From Anarhynchus alexandrinus (taxonomy: Eukaryota > Chordata > Aves > Charadriiformes > Charadriidae): 64,000 nt of DNA. Positions 1 to 10,125 of the stretch are shown in pieces. The stretch covers positions 427,670 through 491,669 of the forward strand of contig VUYV01000015.1 of the NCBI GenBank assembly GCA_008711295.1. Direction: 5' to 3'. Below the pieces are notes generated by a model. That model was not told where the DNA came from, searched no databases, and saw only the letters and a program-made list of their open reading frames with translations. How positions within the stretch are numbered: the stretch's first letter is position 1; each line of letters opens with the position of its first letter. The position numbers were made by a program, and so were the translations under genes.

Positions 1-566
1 GGAGGTTCCCATCAGCCCGTTCCTCCAGCTGGTTGAGGTCCCTGCTCATCCTCAGCTCCCCACAATTTAGCATCAGCACCAACGCATGGTGGGCTGTGCT
101 ATCTGCCCCAGCCCCATTTGCAGTCCAGCCCCTGCACATCCCAACCCTACAGATGTGTTCAGCTCTTTGGGGAGGCCCTGGAGGTAGCTGGACAGGGATG
201 GGGGCTCAGGGGGCTGGGATGTGGGGTCACCCTGAGCCCCGTCTCACCTGTGTGGGATGGGTGGCTTGGCTCGGGAGCAAAGCACCAGGTGGGGAAGCAA
301 AACAGATTGACTCCTCGGTTTCCCTAACGGCTTGGCCACCCGCCAGGGTCCTTGTCTGGGGAACAAACAGGCAAGCAGCAACACCCGTCCCAGCAAGAGC
401 AGGTAGCGGCAGGTTGCAGGACCGGATAGGAAACAGGAGCCGACAAACTCATCTAGCCACGATGGGGGCCGTGCCTCCAGCGTGCCCCCCACCTGGCACC
501 CTGTGCCGCGATGGGCAGCTGGGAACAAGACAGGACATATCTGTAAAGGGGGGCTCGCAGCTTACA

Positions 567-576
567 GGAATCCCCC
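567..576 (-). promoter_or_regulatory. Putative NF-kappaB site upstream of CCL21
   Basis: Read on the - strand this is GGGGGATTCC, which fits the GGGRNNYYCC kappaB consensus at every position. It lies about 70 bp upstream of an ISRE-like motif and about 200 bp upstream of the CCL21 start codon. NF-kappaB control of CCR7-ligand genes is established in mammals; that this site is used here is inference from motif and position only. Confidence 0.45.
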
Positions 577-639
577 ACCCTCCCCGCTTCTCCATCACCC
601 AGCCCTCGGCCGGCTGGTGGGCTGCCTGCCAGGCTGGCC

Positions 640-650
640 GAAAATGAAAG
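640..650 (+). promoter_or_regulatory. ISRE/IRF-like element in CCL21 promoter
   Basis: GAAAATGAAAG fits the GAAANNGAAA core of an interferon-stimulated response element. It ends 13 bp before the TATA-like box. The CCL19 promoter carries the same type of element at nearly the same spacing, which raises confidence that it is functional rather than a chance match. Confidence 0.5.
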
Positions 651-663
651 CAAAGCGTCCAGA

Positions 664-671
664 GATAAATA
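664..671 (+). promoter_or_regulatory. TATA-like box of CCL21
   Basis: GATAAATA followed by GG lies about 100 bp upstream of the CCL21 ATG, so transcription should start near 693-700 and give a 5'UTR of about 70 bases. The identical string GATAAATAGG stands in the same place before CCL19. No competing TATA box is seen between here and the ATG. Confidence 0.6.
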
Positions 672-766
672 GGAGCAGCCTCCGCACAAGGCAGCAGTGC
701 GTGTCCTGCTCTCCAGCCGTGCCTGGCTCAGCACCCGCAGCATCCGCAGCACCCGCAGCACCCACC

Positions 767-1815
767 ATGGCTCTGCGCCTCCTCCTGCCGCTGCTGCTGC
801 TGGCCGCTACCGTCCTCATCGCCCAGGCTCAAGGTGAGGGGCATGAAGCCCTCCTGCCCACCTCTGGTGGGGATGGGACAGGGAATGGGTGGTCATCGGG
901 GTCTTGCAGGGTGCTGGGTGGTGTGGTTGTCCTCCACGGGGGGTGTTTGTGGTGCCTTTGGGTGTGTGCATGGCTGGGGGTGTGGGGTTTGCAGTGCAGT
1001 TGTTTTTAGGGGGGGGGGGTGTGTGCACACCTGGTTGGTGTGTGGCGTTGTTGGCTCCCAGTGCTTGCTTGGCTTGGGAGCATGTGTGTGTGCGCACGTG
1101 GCTGGTGGGGCAGCAGAACTCCAAGTTGAATGGCACTGGCAGGAGAACAAAGGTTCTTTTGCAAGGAGCCCATCTCTGCCTCAGTTTCCCCTCCGCTGGC
1201 AGTGAAATTGGTGTCACATATCCCCGGGGCAGGGTCTGACCTGCAACTGGGTATTGGGGTTGAGAGCTCCCACCCTCACGTGCTGCCCCAGCATCTCTCC
1301 CACGAATGACACCAAGCAAGCCCTCTGCTGTCAGCCGGCTGTGCTGTGGCTCCCCTGGGGCTGGGAAGGTGCCCTGTCTCGGTGAGGGTCCGAAATCCCA
1401 CCTACCCCTCTTGCCCCCAGGCATTGGCAGCTCAGCCTCTGACTGCTGCCTGAAGAACAGCCAGAGCACCATCCCCAGCCACTTGGTGAAGTCCTACATC
1501 CTCCAGGGATCAGAGTCGGGATGCTTGCTGCGTTCTGTTGTGTGAGTACCCTACAGTGGTTGGGGCCATCTGGAGCAGTTTGTCTCCAGCCAAGCCCTCC
1601 CTCCCCGTGTCCTCCCCCCTGCCCACCCCCAAGCAAACCTTTCTGCCTGCACCCACAGGTTTACCACCAAGAAGAATAAGAAAATCTGCGCCTCTCCCAC
1701 CGACCCGTCTGTCCAGAAGCTGATGCAGAACCTGGACAAGAAGGTGAAGAAGGACAAGAAGAGGGGACCCCGTCCCGGGGGCAGACCCAGGCGGCAGAAG
1801 CGGCAGCGGGTCTAA
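767..1815 (+). CDS. CCL21: C-C motif chemokine 21 (CCL21), 114 aa, three coding exons
   Basis: Secreted homeostatic chemokine and CCR7 ligand. Coding exons are 767-833, 1421-1541 and 1659-1815, all with GT-AG introns in phases 1 and 2, the usual CC-chemokine pattern. The start ATG has a good Kozak context (cccaccATGG). Residues 1-22 form a leucine-rich signal peptide ending near AQAQ. The mature part begins GIGSSASDCCL; the DCCL motif typical of CCR7 ligands is at 30-33, and the disulfide cysteines are C31, C32, C57 and C73. Residues 89-114 form a strongly basic tail (KKVKKDKKRGP, then RRQKRQR) that should bind glycosaminoglycans. The tail is shorter than in human CCL21 (134 aa) and has no further cysteine. 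The choice of CCL21 over CCL19 rests on this tail and on gene order. It lies about 8 kb upstream of its paralogue CCL19 on the same strand. Confidence 0.93.
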
Positions 1816-2720
1816 GTCAGGCCTGAAGAGGTATGTGGTGGGGAGCAGGAGGCGGCAGGGTGATGGGGTGATGATGTTGTCCCCCATCCCAGATCCCTCC
1901 CCGTGGGAGGGCTCTCGGGGTGGAGCATGAGAGGGCTGCCAGAGCCATGGCTGGAGGGGTGGAGGCACTCAGGGCACAGCTCCCTCCTGGCCTGTGCTTG
2001 CCTTAAAATCATATTTCTTTCTGGTGCTGTTGGGGCAAGGCAAGGCAAGGCTTGGGGACGGGCAAAGCACGTCGTGCAAAGTAACGCCCCCCCCGCCGGG
2101 GTGGGTGCTCTTGCTGAGACCCTCCCCACCTCACTGCCTCCTCCTTGCCTTCCTCTCCCCTAGGACGGACGCCTTCCCCACCGACGACTGACCCAACGCC
2201 TGGCAATGGACATCTACCGACCACCCACCCGCCCGCCGGCCCCGGGGCGAGGACGGGGCTGGCCGAGGGGGCTGCCATCTGCTCCGCAGACCCCCCCGGC
2301 GCTGCCGTGCCTGCCGCAGAGATCCCCCCAGCCGCGACCCCTGTGCCGGCTGGGTGCTCTCGGCGGCGGGGGGCACCTCTCTCGCCCCACAGCCACACCA
2401 GCGGGGACCTGGACCCGCGTAGGAGCTGAGCCATAGCCCCCCCCCAAGGGAAAGCAGGCAGCCTTCCTACCAGAGGGGATTTTTGTAGGCTGGCAGGATG
2501 GCAGCTTTTCCTGTGATTTTTTTTTTCTTTTTTGGGGGCGGGGGGGGAAGAAGGTTTATACATTTGTATTTATATTTAAAGACTGTGCTTTCATTCAGTC
2601 TTCCTGGAGGGCTCTACTTCTGGCTCCTTGTGCTTCACAGAGTACCCTTTTTGCTGCAGGCTGGCTTTTTCTGGAAGATTGCTCTTGTTTTTCTACCCAA
2701 TAAACGATGGCTGCGTTTCA
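1816..2720 (+). other. CCL21: CCL21 3'UTR, split by an intron, with poly(A) signal
   Basis: After the TAA at 1813-1815 the exon runs only 15 more bases to a consensus donor (AG, then GTATGTGG from 1831). A pyrimidine-rich acceptor ends at 2163, so a fourth, non-coding exon starts at 2164. AATAAA is at 2699-2704, so cleavage should fall near 2715-2725. The stop codon is too close to the junction to trigger nonsense-mediated decay by the usual 50-base rule. The UTR contains a T-rich and G-rich run at about 2518-2550. Confidence 0.75.
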
Positions 2721-5700
2721 TTTCCCTCTCACCTGTTTGCTCCTTTTTGGCTTGCAGGGCTGTGGGGTGCCAGGCAGGTCCCACGTCCCCGTGGTCCTGC
2801 CCGGGCTGCTTGCTGGGTGCTTCCTCGTAGGGCGATTAATAACCGCTGAGACGGAGGGTTTGGGGACGGCGCGGGTGACAGTGTAGCTGTATGTCTGGAC
2901 TGTTCTAGGCTTTCCCTCCGGCTTCTATAGCGTGCTGTTGCAGTGTAGTTTGGAGGAAGACAGACGGGATTTGTCCCTTTGATTTTTTATTTTTTTTTAA
3001 TGTACAAAATTGCAATGAAATCAGAACAAATTGTTAAGTTTAGGGAAATTTTGCCCTTTTATCTCCCTTGGTTTTGCTGTTGTCAGAGATTCAGACATTA
3101 TTAAGCCAAATGTTTTCTGTTTTCTGAAAAAAAAAAAAAAAAAGAAAAGAAACTCTTGTATACTTTCTTCCCAAGTCTGAAAAGCCCACATAGTGAAGAA
3201 TGCATGTGAGGCTGTGCAGACAGGGAAATAGAAGACTTTGCAAAATTCATCGCAGACACGCTGCAGCCATTTGAGAGCAGCTCCATCCCAAACCCTTAGT
3301 AAAATGAGAAGTCACTAACCCGATGACACCCCAAGGTGAGACTGCAAATAGAGGGGGGACAGATCCCTGGGAAAGGGCTGGTGGGGAAATGGCATCTCCC
3401 TGTGCTTGCAAACCCCCTCCAGCATGCCGAGAAGGAGCAAGTTGAAGGGCTGTACCACATTCACAGTGCTATCTGCTTGCAGAGACTTCAGACGTGGACT
3501 TTGGTCAGTAAAGGTCTATTAAGTCATATAATTGCAATAATAGGATTTGCAGGGCTTAACACTATCAGCAAAGGCTGTGAGTTGGCTGGAGTAAAGCTTG
3601 TAGCTGAGTGTTTCTATCAAGCATGTTTATCTGTCTTGATTGCTTTATTAGGCGGGCATTTAGGTTTATTATTTTAAGGCTGTGTAAAGAAACTGTGAAG
3701 TCCAAGATACTGGGTAGGGGACAGGTGCTGAGCTGGCTCCGCGCTGCCCTCTCCTCCACGTGGGAGCACGCGGCCGTCTGCCAGCCCAGCTTTTGGACAG
3801 GATGCGAGGCAATAAAATATATCCTTTACAACCAAACTCACTTGTCCTGGGCTTGTTGTGATGGGCTTTGGTGGGGCGGGAAGGGCTGCATGGAGGGCTG
3901 CTCTGCTGCCCCACACACTATCATCCCCCAGGTCCAGGCGTTGAGTCCCTGGGGTGGAGGGGCTGGGAGATGCTGGCAGAGGGGAGGGGGACCACGGAAG
4001 TCCCCTCTCTTGCAGCTGTGCTGCCCAGCAAGGTGAAGCCACCCTTTTTGCTCAGCCATCCCCACCGAGAGGTCCTGAGGTGCCATCAAACATGGGGGCA
4101 CAAGGCAGTTTTGTACCGGGCGCTTTTCGCTCATGGCTGAGCCCGTCCCTCCGACTCTGACCCTAAACAAACACAAAGCAGGGGCTCTGTGCTGCCGGCT
4201 GTTTCGGGAAAAACAACATTAAACCCAATTATTAATGAAGCCGTGCTCTGGCCTGGGCTTTGCTGGGAGCCTGGGAACTGCCACCCGCGCGCAGGGAGTC
4301 AGCCAGGGCTGCCGTGGGAGGGCTGGAGTCAGCCCTGCGTTTGTCGGGGACGCGGCACATCCCGCGCTGCGAGGCCGGCCCTGCCTTCCACGGGAATCCT
4401 TCTTGGGCTGGTCACAGCGTCAGGGGATTGTGAAACGATTGCAAAAATAAAAAAAACACCCTAGAAATGAGGCCCAGCCGAGGGCGTCTGCAACCACAAC
4501 CGGCAAAGCACGAGCGGGTGGCGGGAACGACCCGGCACGTGAAATGTACCCCGGTGTCTCTGCGGCTGCGGAGGTAAACACCACACGGGTGTGTCTTTTT
4601 TCCCCCTTCAGATGCTAGGTGGGCTTTAGGCTAAGGTGGGTTAAAAAACATGTACCTGAGGGGGCTCTAATTTGCCCCAAATTTTACCCTAAAAGCAGGG
4701 CTTGTGGAAGAGTGTTTGTTCCACACTTGGGCAGTGATTCCCACACAGGAGGGCACGTGCGAGCACGGGCACACAAACGCAGCCCCACGCGTGCCTGTGC
4801 CTGCACACACACAGGCATCTGCACACTGCTTCCAGCTTTCCTGCAGAACGCTGTTTTTAAGGAAAACAAGGTGTCAGGGTCAGTGGGAGCCTTTTGCTGG
4901 CGAGGCAGTTGGCTGCGGTGCTGCCACGGGGAAACACCTCCGAGGAGATTCCCTGCCAGAGGCTGAAAGGAGAGGCACCGGGCTGGGATGTGGAGGGCAC
5001 AGCAGGGGCCAAAACCTCTTCCCCATGGAGGAGCTGAATCCACGGACCCCAGCTGAGACAAGCGATGTAGAGAAGATGCTCTAAGGCGATGCCTGAAGCG
5101 GCAGAGGAGGATTCACACAGTGGTACCCATAGCAGAGCAAACCCACTGCTTCGCCCCACGTGCAAAGACAAGGCGGCGGCGATGCAGCGTGTGCTGGGGT
5201 GTGCAAGAGAGGTAAATGTCCCCCTAGACATTCTGCGGGGAAGGCAAGGAAGTTGCAACCATGTCAAGCAGAGCCAAAAGTTAGGAGAGCTCGGCCACCC
5301 CGGAGCAGAAACACTTCAGCGACGGCAGAAAGTAGCCAGGCAAGACAGAAACCACAGAGTGCAGCCAAGAAAAGGGAAGTCTTGAACCCAGGCCAAATGA
5401 TTAGCTCAAGTCATTAGCCAGCGCAGACGATGGTCCGGGCTTGTGCCAGCAGTGGAGTGTGCTGGGCTGCGACGCCGGGCTGAGCTCCAGCGAGGCTCAC
5501 CTGGAGACACACGCAGCGGGTCCATCCCTCCGCCCCGTACCATTCCCGAGAAGCAGGAGCTGGCTACACTGCAGCAGCTCCGTGGGTGCCAAGGGCTGTT
5601 TCTGGGGCCACATGGGTGCTAAAGGGGCTGTGCTTTCCAATGGAAGCTTCAAGGTGTTTTTTGGTGCTCTCTCCACCAACACTGCTACCTCCTGGGGTCT

Positions 5701-8700
5701 GCCATGGTCTTGAGAGACAAGAGGAGGTGGAGAAGCAGCTGGTGGGCGATAGGGACTCCCACCCATCCTGCCCCAAGGTATTTCCCAGTCCAGCCATCCC
5801 TTGGCACCCATCCTGTCCTAGATTTCCCCAGGCCAGAGCCTCCTCTCAGCCCTTTCTTCTCCTACATGTAGGTCCCAAGTGCCGTCCTTCCGCCATCCTC
5901 TTGCTGGCTGGAGCCCCTCTGCTTTGGTGCGTCCTCCTTCCACTTGCCCAGAACCCCATGTCCCTCCGCTTGCCTCCCACCCTGCTAGGGATTGCAGACC
6001 TGCTCCTGGGCTGCACCCCTCCAAGGGGTGATGGATGAGCATCTGATCTCCTCTGAGGATGTCCTGCAGTGGGACCACCATAAGGTGTGTCCCAAAACTG
6101 CACCACACCAAGAACCCCACAGCCTCCTCTGCCCAGTGTCAGTCTAAGACCCAATAGAGCAGTGAAATAGAGCAACCTTCAGGGCTTTTGGTCCATCCTG
6201 TGTGCTTCTAGGTCTGTTCACAGGTGAGTTTGGGGTGCAGCCTCACCAGGCATCCTTCCTGCCAAGCCACGTGGGAGGTGACAAGGAAATTGCTGATGGG
6301 CTGCTTTTTGCACAGGTCTCCAGGCTGTTCCCCAGCAATCTTCTCCTGAAACCCCTGAAGATGTTGCAGCGAGGAGGACAGGCGGCATGACAGCAGGGAG
6401 CCAGGGCTGGGGGCATCCCACCTGGCCACTGCCATCTCAGTGCCATCACCGCATGTCTGAGGACACTTGCAGAAAGCATCCAGCTGGGAAACTGTGCAGG
6501 CCAAAGATGATGCTGAGGGACACGTGTGTTTGTAGGGACCGCAGCAGATGGGTGCTCACCTGAGGTGGTTGAGCGGGACTCAGCTGAAGGGTCTTGGCTC
6601 TGCTGCCCATCACCTACAGTGACCTCAACATCAATGGCACTGAAGGCAATGAGTGTTAGGGACAGATGGGCTCTAACAGAGCAGAAATTGGCACCTTTTG
6701 CATCCCTCTTAGCCAGATCCTCAGGACCATCTTTGCTCCCTCTGGGCAAAGTCACGGCTTGCTCTTTTTTTTAACTTATCTCCATTTAAATCAGATGGAC
6801 CAGGTTCCCTCAGCTAGAGGAGATACAGCCCCGTGGGCTGGTGGTGGCCCCAGTCCCCATGCCACACCAGGACTGGGACTGCAATGGGAGCCATGTGGGA
6901 GGCTCTCCCGTGCAGGGAGACGCAAAGGAAATTGAAATAGCTGCAATGCCTGCCCAGTATTTCCCAACGAGGTGAATGCAGCCAGGCCAGATCCTGCCCC
7001 AGGGACCGGCTGTGCCTGGAATTTGCTGAAATTCCCCCTTTGCCCTTTCCAGCTCGGTGGCTTGGAGGTGGGAAGCAGAACACCGCAAGGCACCCCGGGG
7101 AGGGTGCCAGACCCCTTGAGCCTGGCAGGGAGCAGTCACCCCAGGGACTCCCGTAGCCAGCAGATCTTCAGGAGGGTGGCAGTGTGGCTGGTGCTCCACG
7201 AGGAGAGACTGGGGATGGAGGCGATGCTCACACGGCCCATTTACATTTTGATGGGTTGGATTTCCCATGCCCTCCCCCCCCTCCCCCCTCCTTCCAGCAG
7301 AGTTTCAACAACTGCATTATTGAGGCTTCTGCAGGGCTGAGTGTTCAGCGTTGCTTGTGGCGTCCTCGGGGGCTGGAGCTCCAGCGCTCCCAAATTGCTC
7401 CAGATGAGGCTTATACAGGTCAGTGCACATGATGCTCTCCTCTCTTCCCAAATTGCACCAGACCCCCTGCCTGTTCCCTGCCTGCGTATGCCTCTGAAGT
7501 GCCTGGACCCCAAAACGTCCCCTCTTCCCCATCTGTGCTGTCTAGACTGGTCCCCAAGGCTCACCCCTGCGAGGGGGATGGGGCGACCTCCCTGCATGCC
7601 TCAGGGATGCACTTCAGAGATGACCACTCTCTTCTAAGAAATCCCACTGACCCCAGTGGAGGGGGTGGGGGGGGGAAACCCGTCACATTCCCCTTTCACA
7701 ATGCGATTGGAAAGCCCCTTTCCTCACCCTCCGGTGCCTCTCCTGGGGAGCAGAGGCGACTGGAGCAGCCGTGCTTTCACCCACTTGGCACCCAGACAGC
7801 TGCCCAGAGGAGGCAGAGCTTCTCTTTCCTCCCCGTGCGTTGGCAGGGACTGCGGGCAGCTCGAGGGCAGGGGGTCCCCTGCAGCCAGAGGTGGTTAAGG
7901 CCTTTATCCCCAGAAGGATGTACTCCCAACATCGGACATGCTCCATTTGGTGTGCAGCCAGCCAGGAGCCAGCAGCGGGTGGGAGACGCTTGTGCCCCAC
8001 CTACTGTGAGGACCAGGACCCCAGCAGTGCCTGGAGGGGAGTCCCACAGGATGGGACCCCCAGCATCCCTTGACGGCCCTCAGGCATGCTCTGGTAACTG
8101 CCAAGCCCACCGAACGTGCAAGGAGGCGAGGGTTTGCTGTTGGGCAGCATCCCCAGCACTCCTTGCCAGTGGGTCAGGGCTCCGCTCTTGGGACCCCCTC
8201 TTTGCAGGGGGTTCCGTCCTGTCAGGCCATCCCCCAGGGAGGAGCTGGCTCTGGGCTAGGAGCAGTTGCTGCTAGAGTTCTGGCCACCAGCAGCCAGGAG
8301 CTGTCATCCTCCCTGCTGTGGCATCTCTTTGGCAGCGCTCCGGGGAGATCAAGCGGAGATGAGGTCCCAGAGCCAGCCTGCATCACCAAACCTGCAGGGA
8401 GGCTGGGGCTGATGACTGATGCTAATCCTCCACCACCTAAATTCCCCTTCTGCCAGCCAAGATTTCTCTCCAATAGCTTGTGAGTGCTAGAAGAAGGCAG
8501 GTGCTGACTGAAGTTAAGCTGACACATCCTATTTGTGCTGCTCATCCTGCCCACCAGCCCCCTCCTAATCCCTTCCGCACAGCACCGGCTTGCCAGGGCA
8601 CAGGAGTGGCTGGAGGCGATGATCTCCTGATGGAGGAGACTACCCCATGCATGAGTCTGGTGCCAGTGCCAGTGCAGGGATGGACCACCTTGGCCAGTGG

Positions 8701-9980
8701 CATGGCTGGAGTCTTCTCTTGCTTCTTACCGTGGAGTGGGGAAAGGGCAGAGCTCGCTGTCTCCTGCTGCTGAGAGGAGCAGAGCGACCTACTGAGGTCC
8801 TCGGGGTCCCAGCCCTGTGCCTTGTCCCCAGGTAGATATTTGTCCCTGTGGAAGGGCTGTGCAGATCTCTCCACCGAGATGCCAGGACAGACCAAAGCTG
8901 GAGCAAGGGAGAGGGTGGAGGGATGGTTTGTTCACGCTTGTGGGGAAATGTTTTTCCTACTATCAGTGGGAATTTCCTGGGTGCAACTAGTGCCGTTGCC
9001 TCTCATCCTGTCCCTCGGTCCCTCCAAGAAGAGCTTGGCTCTGGTATCTCTCCAAACCCTTACAAGGCTGCTGCTGACAGCAGTGAGACCCCCTTCACCG
9101 TTCCTTCCCTGGGCTGCACAACCCCACTGCTCTCAGCATCCCACATGGTACATAAAAGGGCTGAAGCAGGCTGGTTAAGGGACATCATCACAGGTGGCAC
9201 TGGCACGGTGTTGAATCATCATCCCAAGGAGAAGCAGCCCCCGTCCCTGTGCTCCTGTTTCAGCAGGAGTGCTGGTCTTCACTCCTTGCACTGCCCACGC
9301 AGCCGGTGAGCTGCTGGCACCCTGCACTGTGCACACATCCTCTGTGGGGGATTTCTGCTCCTGTGCCGAGAAAACCTGTTTCCAGGAAGCTCTGTAGCTG
9401 TCTTTGGCCATCAGCCCACTTTGCTGGGACACCTGGAAACCAGGTTGTCTTTTGACATGTGAGGTCGCAGCCCTGGAGTGGAGCACGCGGGCTGGGCTGT
9501 CCTCCATCTGCCAGCTTCGGATGTGCCCCACTGTGCAGGCAGTGGGGAGAGCAGGGGGAGCCGGCCAGGCTCCTGTGACCAGATGGGGGGGCTCAGGGTG
9601 AGCCAGGCATCACCCCAGTACCAATATAAACCCCCAAAACGGGGTTGAGGCAAGTTCTACCCCCAGCATCTCTGGGTTGAGCCTATGCGATATCTAATGG
9701 GAACATCCCAGAGATGTTTTGGAGAAGGGACTGGGAAATGTATGGGGTGAGACTGCCCAGATGTTCGTCCAGGTGTTTTTGCAGGCTAAGGGGACCCTGG
9801 AGCTGCTCTGACCCTGACCCTAGCCTGGGTGCCGGCAGCAGACAGGGCAGGAGGGTGTTTGGCTCTGGGACCGCGCAGCAGCTGGCTGCAGGGAAAGCAG
9901 CCGGGATATTTGGGAACTGCTCAAAGATTAAAATCCAGCCTGTGGCAAGACTTGTTGCAACTTCCCACCCCTCTTCTCCA
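2721..9980. other. CCL21-CCL19 intergenic region, no gene seen
   Basis: No frame here has a recognisable domain, a signal peptide with flanking splice sites, or protein-like composition. AT-rich blocks stand out at about 2980-3300 (with an A run after 3126) and 3520-3700, and AATAAA occurs at about 3812. These could be conserved non-coding elements or an unannotated transcript end, but nothing in the sequence alone decides this. A pyrimidine tract lies at about 7271-7293. Confidence 0.6.
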
Positions 9981-9983
9981 AAG

Positions 9984-9994
9984 GAAAGTGAAAG
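9984..9994 (+). promoter_or_regulatory. ISRE/IRF-like element in CCL19 promoter
   Basis: GAAAGTGAAAG is a GAAANNGAAA match ending 14 bp before the CCL19 TATA-like box. It mirrors the element at 640-650 before CCL21. IRF and NF-kappaB control of CCL19 is known from mammalian dendritic cells; use of this exact site is inferred. Confidence 0.55.
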
Positions 9995-10008
9995 CCACGG
10001 GCTGGAAG

Positions 10009-10016
10009 GATAAATA
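10009..10016 (+). promoter_or_regulatory. TATA-like box of CCL19
   Basis: GATAAATA followed by GG lies about 115 bp upstream of the CCL19 ATG and predicts a start site near 10038-10045. It is identical over ten bases to the CCL21 box. Confidence 0.6.
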
Positions 10017-10125
10017 GGCAGTGGGGAGCACCAGCAGCAGAGCGCAGGGAAGCTGTGCAGAGTTCACCTCTCCCGCCCGGAGCACTGTCACCTCCAGCCC
10101 GTCCTCTGCCAGACTCAGCAGCAAA

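Noticed and set aside
33..647. 204-codon + frame upstream of CCL21
   Set aside because: It ends at 647, inside the CCL21 promoter elements (ISRE-like motif at 640-650), has no domain, and looks like a chance frame.
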